Below the pieces are notes generated by a model, which saw nothing but the letters and a program-made list of their open reading frames with translations, did not search any database and had not been told where the DNA came from. Below, piece by piece: positions 5,612-10,539 of a stretch of 10,539 bases of DNA. Origin of the DNA: CAYIVF01 sp964366875 (GTDB taxonomy: Bacteria > Patescibacteriota > Minisyncoccia > Minisyncoccales > Staskawiczbacteraceae); assembly GCA_964366875.1 (NCBI GenBank), contig CAYIVF010000023.1, positions 1-10,539 of the forward strand, given 5' to 3'. A program made the position numbers and the translations under genes. The stretch's first letter is position 1; every line of letters begins with the position of its first letter.

Positions 5612-7225
5612 TTACTCACTTTTCTCGGTCTCATCTTCACCAAAAAGCTCTCTACGTTGACCCGGATTAAATAAACCTCTGTTTCGTTTTGCAATTTTTT
5701 CTACAATTTCTGTCTGATCGGGGTGTTGATTTTTATACTCTACTAATCTGTTTTTTAAATTCTCGATTCTACTGCTATCTTTATCAATTCCTAATCCACG
5801 TAACGATTTAAAAATATCTGGAAAAATATCCGAACTAAAATTAGGAATACCGGATATAATCTGGTCTATTGTTGTTTCCGTATTTTGAACTTTATACTCA
5901 ATTACGCTTAAAAGATTTTCAGGGTTTTGTCTATTGCTAACAAGACCTACAATAATAGTTTGATTCTGTTCTGGCGTAAGAACCTTGTAAATTTCCTTTT
6001 CGAGTAATACGGTCGCATCTTTTTGACTCCTTTTTAAAATTGCCCCCGGATAACGCGTGGTCCAATCTTTTATTTTTTGTTTGCTAATCTTTAGTAGTGA
6101 TTCGTTGTTCGATTCCAATATAAAGTTTTCAATTTTACTTCCTAAAATATTCTTGTTTGTATTTTTATCTATAATTGCGAAGAAATCGATTAAATCAATA
6201 ATCTTTAATCTTGCGTCGGGAAGCTGGTCGTAATAACTACCCAAGCTTGTAGATAATGTAGAAATTTCAGCTACTAAAGCTTGCTCTATTTCTTCGCTGT
6301 TTAATTTAGCGGAGTATTTTTTTGAAAAAGCAAAAAATCCATCACAAAGAGCCAACTTCTCTTCTTCGGTTGACGCATTAAAACTAGTAAATAGTTCCCT
6401 GAACTTTTTTATTGAATTTGAAATTGCGCCCTCTGGGAGTTTAAGACTATACCAAAAATTTAAAGCCGCCTTAAGATCATCAACATTTTCGAAATCGTCT
6501 TTTGTAAGAGAATCTATGTACTTTGCGCCAGCATTTTCGGTAATAAAAGATTTACGAGCTTCTTCTGAATTAAGTTTTGCAAGATAGGGATGTCTAAAAT
6601 AAGTGCTTTCGAGATATTGTTTTAAGGATGTCCTGAAAGGATAAAATATTTTTTCGTTTTGGTTTATTACATCCAAGAGAGATAAAGCATAATCATCGTC
6701 AATTGCAGGTGTTCCGTCATTTTGAGAAATAGCAAATAATCCTACAAAAGGACCTGCTATTTTTTGTCTCTTGCTTTCAGATGTATTTAAATACCAAAAC
6801 GAAAAAATTGTTGAAGGTATAAATTGCTGATAAACTTTCGAGAAGTCTTGTCCAAAAGGGAAATGGTTAGCCGCTGCATCAAAAAAATATCTCATATCTT
6901 GTTTTTCCTTTTGAACAATGGGAAGTATAGTTGATAACAATTTAATAAGTGATGGGCCTGCTTTTATTTTTTCAAGATAGCTCTTTAACAAAGAGTCTAA
7001 AATCTGAATTTTCTTATCGGATTTAATTTGAAGAAATATTTTTCGAGCGTCTTCTTCTTGACCCTCTTCTAGTGCAAGCACGAAACTTTTCCATTCTGGT
7101 ATTTTTCTTTCTTCGTCCGATTGCCTAAGTGTTAAGAAAATATCGATATTTTTCTCGTTTATTCCCGGAGTATAACCATTGAAAAGTTCAAACCTTTTTA
7201 TTTCTCGGTTAATTTTTTCATCATC
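5612..7225 (-). CDS. KAP-family NTPase, C-terminal part after an in-frame TGA
   Basis: The frame is open from the codon after TGA 7228-7226 to TAA 5614-5612 and is the same frame as the KAP gene upstream. The first conventional start is GTG 7081. However, the 48 codons before it (7225-7082) already read like protein, including REIKRFELFNGYTPG, IDIFLTLRQSDEERKIP and EWKSF, and continue smoothly into LALEEGQEEDARKIF. I therefore take this as the helical C-terminal region of one protein of about 970 codons, not an independent gene. It is rich in Leu, Lys, Glu and Ser, predicted all-helical by eye, with no catalytic motif and a charged tail (FGEDETEKSE). It may serve as a sensor or scaffold domain. 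Expression would need readthrough, reinitiation, or correction of the stop if that is an error. Confidence 0.75.
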   Translation of the reverse strand, partial: DDEKINREIKRFELFNGYTPGINEKNIDIFLTLRQSDEERKIPEWKSFVLALEEGQEEDARKIFLQIKSDKKIQILDSLLKSYLEKIKAGPSLIKLLSTILPIVQKEKQDMRYFFDAAANHFPFGQDFSKVYQQFIPSTIFSFWYLNTSESKRQKIAGPFVGLFAISQNDGTPAIDDDYALSLLDVINQNEKIFYPFRTSLKQYLESTYFRHPYLAKLNSEEARKSFITENAGAKYIDSLTKDDFENVDDLKAALNFWYSLKLPEGAISNSIKKFRELFTSFNASTEEEKLALCDGFFAFSKKYSAKLNSEEIEQALVAEISTLSTSLGSYYDQLPDARLKIIDLIDFFAIIDKNTNKNILGSKIENFILESNNESLLKISKQKIKDWTTRYPGAILKRSQKDATVLLEKEIYKVLTPEQNQTIIVGLVSNRQNPENLLSVIEYKVQNTETTIDQIISGIPNFSSDIFPDIFKSLRGLGIDKDSSRIENLKNRLVEYKNQHPDQTEIVEKIAKRNRGLFNPGQRRELFGEDETEKSE

Positions 7226-7228
7226 TCA
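7226..7228 (-). other. In-frame TGA dividing the KAP NTPase
   Basis: The codons read AAA TTA AGA CAA TGA GAT GAT GAA, with an open frame on both sides (8524-7229 and 7225-5615). It is the only stop in a 971-codon frame before the terminal TAA. Single-base routes from a sense codon include CGA (Arg), GGA (Gly) and TGG (Trp). Confidence 0.85.
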
Positions 7229-8524
7229 TTGTCTTAATTTTAATTCAGCTTTGTACAGATCAATTATTTCATTAGTATCTAAAGAAATTTGAGCTCGTAA
7301 AGATCGTTCTTCTAAAATTTCATAGAGTATTGGGAACTTTTGTCGTATCACAAGTAATTTAGCTAAAAATGCTGGATTGTTGAGAATCGGATCTAATTTG
7401 CGTTCACGCGCTAATAAAACTTGGGGAATGAGAGAGTTTATAAATTGCTTTATTTCCCTAGGATTATCTCTTAAGGCGTAAATTATTACTCCTTCTAAGT
7501 TAATATCATTTTGAAACTCTGATACTTTTGAAGCGGTAAGTAAATCGCGGACATAGTTAAATAAATCGAGATCTATAAATTTAGGAATCTTTATTGTTAG
7601 ATTGAAAAACTTTCTTAAAAATTCATCCGTATCAAAGCCTTCTCCATAAATTGCCGATAATTGAGATCTTAATGCTTGATCGTCGCAAGGGATTAAAAAG
7701 AAGGTTTTATATTCGTTTCCGTCTCGAGATAAAAAAGTTTTTATATCAGAAAGGATACCTACGGCTTTGCTATCTTCAACCCTATCAAGATTATCAACAA
7801 CAACCAATAATTTTTTGTCCCTTAATTCAGATTCACTAATGGCTTCAATAAAATGATCCTCAAAGCCCTCGGCAGAATCAGTGCGATGAAGTTGTGTTGA
7901 ACCTTTAATAACTTCAAAAGAAGAAAGGATAAAACTGACCAAAGTACCCACTAATCCAAGCTGGAAAGCAAGATTTAAAATGGTTGAAACATCCTTATTT
8001 TTATTAAAAAAAGTTGAGGCAATAAACGCTAAAACAAGCAGTATAGTTAAAATTCCAATAGTTCGAGGAACTACGCTGCTGAAAACGCGCTTAATATAAT
8101 CCCATACGGTTATTTTCTCTGGTTTCGAAAGCGTTTGATTTAATTTTTCTTTATAACCCAATCTTTTATTAAAGACTTGCCGATCGAGTTCTATTAAAAA
8201 TTGTCGTCTCAATGAATCTCTTTCATACTTCCAAGCATCAAAAAAGAGACACTTAAAATTGTCATTACATGCAAGCTTTTTTACCAAAGAGGCAATTGTT
8301 GTTTTGCCTACGCCCCATTTTCCATAAAGACCTATGGTGAATGGCGGCTCGGCATTTTTTAGTAATTGAAAGACTGCATTGGCAAGTTGTTGATGGCCAA
8401 ATCTAATATCTTCTTCTTTATCGGGGCTAATTGGCCGATCAGGAAGAAGATAAAATCCAGGATCATTTGTTTCCTGCTGTTTTAATCCCAGTACTTCTTT
8501 CGCTTTTTCTATGAATCCACTCAT
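7226..8524 (-). CDS. KAP-family P-loop NTPase, N-terminal part (432 aa to in-frame TGA)
   Basis: Walker A is GKWGVGKT (68-75) within FTIGLYGKWGVGKTT, and is followed by the KAP-typical FFDAWKYERDSL (94-105). Two membrane segments (about 153-172 and 183-203) are inserted between Walker A and Walker B, the hallmark of KAP NTPases. Walker B is KLLVVVDNLDRV (238-249, D244 and D247). FFLIPCDDQAL (275-285) and a basic RDNPREIKQFIN block (352-363) complete the ATPase core. Family members are membrane-associated NTPases, and the F-plasmid phage-exclusion protein PifA is one. The gene starts at ATG 8524, 23 bp after the methyltransferase, as the fourth gene of an apparent restriction operon, which suggests a defence role. 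The TGA at 7228-7226 cuts the protein before its helical C-terminal region; the frame continues to 5612. The N-terminal part alone holds the whole NTPase and membrane module. Confidence 0.87.
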   Translation of the reverse strand: MSGFIEKAKEVLGLKQQETNDPGFYLLPDRPISPDKEEDIRFGHQQLANAVFQLLKNAEPPFTIGLYGKWGVGKTTIASLVKKLACNDNFKCLFFDAWKYERDSLRRQFLIELDRQVFNKRLGYKEKLNQTLSKPEKITVWDYIKRVFSSVVPRTIGILTILLVLAFIASTFFNKNKDVSTILNLAFQLGLVGTLVSFILSSFEVIKGSTQLHRTDSAEGFEDHFIEAISESELRDKKLLVVVDNLDRVEDSKAVGILSDIKTFLSRDGNEYKTFFLIPCDDQALRSQLSAIYGEGFDTDEFLRKFFNLTIKIPKFIDLDLFNYVRDLLTASKVSEFQNDINLEGVIIYALRDNPREIKQFINSLIPQVLLARERKLDPILNNPAFLAKLLVIRQKFPILYEILEERSLRAQISLDTNEIIDLYKAELKLRQ

Positions 8525-8547
8525 AATTTAAAGTAAAAATCTTGCAT

Positions 8548-9345
8548 TTAATCAATTAACTTTGATTGCCCATTATCCATTTTTAAATCCTTGGGGGTTC
8601 TTTCTTCTCTTGGATCAAAAGAATCAAGCATGTTTATCTCTTTTTTTATCCTATTTCTTGACATCTTTATATAATCTGGATTTATGTCGAAACCAATCCA
8701 TTTTCGATTTAAAAAATTTGCGACCACACATGTTGTTCCACTGCCAACGAAAGGGTCCAAAACTAAATCGTTTTTATTACTGCTTGCTAAAATTATTCTT
8801 TTAATTAGTGCTTCTGGTTTTTGCGTTGGGTGATTTATTCTCTCTGGATTTGAATAATGAATATGAGAAAATTCCCAGACATCTCCAGGATTTGCTCCTT
8901 TCATATTATTTCTTTCTCTGTAATATTTTTGAGGAATCCTTACATCATCAAGATTAAAAGTAAAATTATCTAATTTTGTGAAAAATAAAATATCTTCATG
9001 CCTTGGAGAAAAACCTTTAGTTCTCCCCATACCCTGCGTGTAATGCCAAGTTATCCAGCCGTTGAAATAAAATCCAAGTTCCTGAAGCATTAAAAAAAGT
9101 CGAGAGATAAATTTTACTCCCATAAAAACATAAATACTGCCATTATTTTTTAAGACCCTTTTACTTTCGGCAAGCCAGTCAAGAGTAAATTTTTCATATT
9201 CGTGCCATTGCTTCCAATCGATATTATTTCCGTAGTCTTTGCCTAAATTGTAGGGTGGATCGGTACAAATCAAATCAATACTTGCGTCTGGCAATTTTTT
9301 TAATTCTTCTATGGCATCACCTGTAATAAAATAATTGGTATCCAT
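8548..9345 (-). CDS. Beta-class site-specific DNA adenine (or N4-cytosine) methyltransferase (265 aa)
   Basis: Catalytic motif IV DPPY (29-32, in LICTDPPYNLG) comes near the N terminus. The AdoMet-binding motif I DPFVGSGTT (197-205) comes near the C terminus, preceded by HPTQKP (172-177) and followed by WIGFDINPDYI. This order defines the beta class of exocyclic amino-methyltransferases, the group of M.RsrI, M.HinfI, DpnA and CcrM. DPPY favours N6-adenine over N4-cytosine. The region between (about 98-165, including WHYTQGMGRTKGFSPRHEDILFF) probably holds the target-recognition part, but I cannot predict the site. Length is normal and the gene looks intact. It starts at ATG 9345, 2 bp after the nuclease stop, so it would protect host DNA against that enzyme. 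Confidence 0.92.
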   Translation of the reverse strand: MDTNYFITGDAIEELKKLPDASIDLICTDPPYNLGKDYGNNIDWKQWHEYEKFTLDWLAESKRVLKNNGSIYVFMGVKFISRLFLMLQELGFYFNGWITWHYTQGMGRTKGFSPRHEDILFFTKLDNFTFNLDDVRIPQKYYRERNNMKGANPGDVWEFSHIHYSNPERINHPTQKPEALIKRIILASSNKNDLVLDPFVGSGTTCVVANFLNRKWIGFDINPDYIKMSRNRIKKEINMLDSFDPREERTPKDLKMDNGQSKLID

Positions 9346-9347
9346 AA

Positions 9348-10121
9348 TTATTCGCTGATTTTAATCCATTGATACTTTTCAGCTAATTTGACCCATGGTT
9401 TTAGGCCCTTAGATTTTATATATTTATCATCAATCATTTTTATAAATTGTTCCGCCGTCTTTTTTTCTTCATTAACATAATGAATATCTCTAATCTGTAA
9501 TTGTCCGGTGCCCAAAGCAGGATTATAGTTCAGATCTTTTGAAGAAACATATTTAATATCATAAACATGATATGCGGTCACTTGCATAATCCCGTTTGTG
9601 ATACCATCTTTGTCTGCTTTTTCACTAAACACTTTATGTTTAAGAGAAAGTATCAAAAAGATATAGTCTGGATCATCTAGATATTCATTTCTAATTCTTG
9701 CAAAAGAAGTTATGTTTGGGCTCTTCCCGGAAGTTAAAATATCTTCTGCGGTTGCCTTAGAATCCACATTCGCAGAAACATAATCATCAATATCTTTTAA
9801 TTTGAATTGTAAAACCATATCAAACGGATCGAGTCTTTTCCCTGCCTCAACATTAACTAAACCATATTTATTTCCGACTTTATCAGATATTTCTTCAAAT
9901 TTTTCTAACGCCCACGCTTCAACAAAAGGACCCGCGACTTTATTTATATTTTCAAGAGGTAATCCTCTTTTTAGATTAGTCCGTATAAAAATTTTGTTAT
10001 TTCCATTATCAATGGCGTCTTGCATTATTTTACGAATTGCAGTGCAAACGCCATCAGACATTTTGGGATATAAAACAGATTCTTTAGGGAATTTTCTTTT
10101 TTTAAGAATATCGTTATTCAT
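9348..10121 (-). CDS. Putative type II restriction endonuclease (257 aa)
   Basis: I do not recognise a named family from sequence alone. The case rests on context, since it sits between a controller-like HTH gene (4 bp upstream) and a DNA methyltransferase (2 bp downstream), and on a plausible PD-(D/E)XK-like core. In that core D98/D101 in RLDPFDMVLQF is followed about 20 residues later by D120-S-K122 in SANVDSKAT, with E68 and E73 in the preceding helix (AGPFVEAWALEKFEEI) as possible additional acidic residues. The C-terminal half is mixed alpha/beta (DYIFLILSLKHKVF, then MQVTAYHVYDIKYV). Length fits a homodimeric type II enzyme. It is cytoplasmic with no signal peptide or TM. The recognition site cannot be inferred. 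Confidence 0.72.
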   Translation of the reverse strand: MNNDILKKRKFPKESVLYPKMSDGVCTAIRKIMQDAIDNGNNKIFIRTNLKRGLPLENINKVAGPFVEAWALEKFEEISDKVGNKYGLVNVEAGKRLDPFDMVLQFKLKDIDDYVSANVDSKATAEDILTSGKSPNITSFARIRNEYLDDPDYIFLILSLKHKVFSEKADKDGITNGIMQVTAYHVYDIKYVSSKDLNYNPALGTGQLQIRDIHYVNEEKKTAEQFIKMIDDKYIKSKGLKPWVKLAEKYQWIKISE

Positions 10122-10125
10122 AGTT

Positions 10126-10326
10126 TTATTTAAACAATTCCGCCACCGCTACATCGAGAGCTTTGGCTATTTTTTCTAATGTATCCACTGTTGGATTTGG
10201 ACTTTCGCCAGTTTCTATTTTAACAACGGTATTTAACGCCAAATCAGCGTCTTTTGAGAGGCGATCTTGGGAGATTCCTTTTTTAATCCGAAGTTTGCGG
10301 ATATTTTCACTAACTGAATTTGCCAT
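10126..10326 (-). CDS. XRE/HTH_3 family regulator, probable R-M controller protein (66 aa)
   Basis: This is a single five-helix HTH_3 domain covering nearly the whole protein. The helix-turn-helix lies at about residues 18-40 (ISQDRLSKDADLALNTVVKI), followed by ETGESPNPTVDTLEKIAKAL, the typical dimerisation part. Controller (C) proteins of type II restriction-modification systems have this size and usually precede the nuclease gene, as here. They bind operators in their own promoter to delay nuclease expression until methylation is complete. The start is ATG 10326 with no Shine-Dalgarno site, about 20 nt from the predicted transcription start. The stop is 4 bp before the nuclease ATG. A generic XRE repressor is the alternative. 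Confidence 0.88.
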   Translation of the reverse strand: MANSVSENIRKLRIKKGISQDRLSKDADLALNTVVKIETGESPNPTVDTLEKIAKALDVAVAELFK

Positions 10327-10348
10327 ATTGTTTTGACTTTGATAAACT

Positions 10349-10383
10349 ATTATAATATACTACTTATAGTGAGTGTATATCAA
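10349..10383 (-). promoter_or_regulatory. Promoter of the C-R-M-KAP operon with possible operator
   Basis: On the minus strand TTGATA (10383-10378) lies 18 bp from TATATT (10359-10354), and an exact TATAAT follows at 10354-10349. Either -10 puts the start close to the ATG at 10326, giving a short leader. Inverted ACTAT/ATAGT half-sites (10346-10350 and 10366-10370) straddle the -10 region, where a controller protein could bind. The exact operator is uncertain. Confidence 0.5.
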
Positions 10384-10539
10384 CTTGTTTAATATAATGA
10401 TACCGCAAACTTCAAAAATAAGCAAACAAATTTTAGGGAGTTCCTTAACCTTTTCCGCGCAGGGAAGGTGACCCAAGAGCGATTATTTCGCCGTCTGCTC
10501 GCAAAAATTTTTTGGCGAAACCAAGCGAGGGCGGGGCGG
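10384..10539. other. Upstream flank of the defence module, no gene called
   Basis: I see no convincing gene. The AT-rich part gives way at about 10450 to a GC-rich block. It contains a hairpin (TTTCGCC 10486-10492 with GGCGAAA 10514-10520, 21-nt loop) and the 13-mer shared with 5553-5565. Short open frames exist on both strands but look like translated repeat sequence. Confidence 0.5.
10523..10535 (+). repeat. Flanking 13-mer AAGCGAGGGCGGG, copy 2
   Basis: This is identical to the minus strand at 5565-5553. It lies in the GC-rich block at the window end, so the full repeat may continue outside. Confidence 0.45.

Noticed and set aside
5470..5694. A 74-codon minus-strand frame crossing the intergenic repeat.
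   Set aside because: It overlaps the C-terminal coding region of the KAP protein in another frame, and the rest is a translation of the CCG and G-rich inverted repeat, giving low-complexity Pro/Arg/Ala sequence.
7226..7228. TGA read as glycine (genetic code 25, as in Gracilibacteria and Absconditabacteria).
   Set aside because: No other in-frame TGA occurs in any gene here despite many glycine codons, and TGA serves as the ATPase stop in a normal ATGA overlap with the permease start. One isolated TGA does not support recoding.
10397..10471. A 24-codon plus-strand frame beginning ATG ATA CCG, downstream of a TTGACT-17-TATACT promoter-like pair (10333-10361).
   Set aside because: The peptide shows no recognisable feature, its end lies in the GC-rich repeat block, and promoter-like pairs are common in such AT-rich DNA.
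10388..10539. A minus-strand frame open from the window edge.
   Set aside because: The Arg/Phe-rich translation covers the hairpin and repeat block and has no start inside the window. It looks like non-coding repeat sequence.

Overview
The window looks like a chromosomal segment of an uncultivated Candidate Phyla Radiation (Patescibacteria, probably Parcubacteria) bacterium. The reasons are AT-rich tightly packed genes, a strong preference for TAA stops, scarce Shine-Dalgarno sites, and several lineage-typical small membrane-anchored proteins with DUF5666-like domains. This placement comes from family recognition, not from a marker gene. Every convincing gene lies on the minus strand, so transcription runs from high to low coordinates.

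Region A (about 10.5 to 5.6 kb) is an accessory defence module. It holds a small HTH controller-like protein (10326-10126), a putative type II restriction endonuclease (10121-9348), a beta-class DNA methyltransferase (9345-8548) and a very large KAP-family P-loop NTPase with two membrane segments (8524-5612). The first three genes are 2-4 nt apart and the NTPase follows after 23 nt, so they probably form one operon. The main surprise is that the KAP frame is interrupted by a single in-frame TGA at 7228-7226. The frame is open from 8524 to 5612 apart from that codon, so the 489-codon stretch that looks like a separate gene is the C-terminal part of the same protein. GC-rich elements sharing a 13-mer in opposite orientation lie at both edges of the module.

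Region B (5.43 to 0.27 kb) is an envelope-stress or efflux operon. It has an ECF sigma factor, a terminator-like hairpin, a two-TM membrane protein, a TM-anchored DUF5666-like protein, a MacA/HlyD-type adaptor broken by a frameshift, a MacB-type ATPase, a MacB-type permease lacking much of its extracytoplasmic domain, and a second TM-anchored DUF5666-like protein. The genes overlap or abut by a few bases. The ATPase is intact, but both of its partner genes carry lesions, so the exporter is either decaying or affected by assembly errors.

Region C (261 to 1) begins with a perfect 28-bp palindrome, probably the operon terminator. An extended -10 promoter follows, then a possible 27-aa very basic peptide gene, and the first 18 codons of a response regulator that runs off the window. 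This start is easily missed because the opposite strand carries a misleading hydrophobic open frame.
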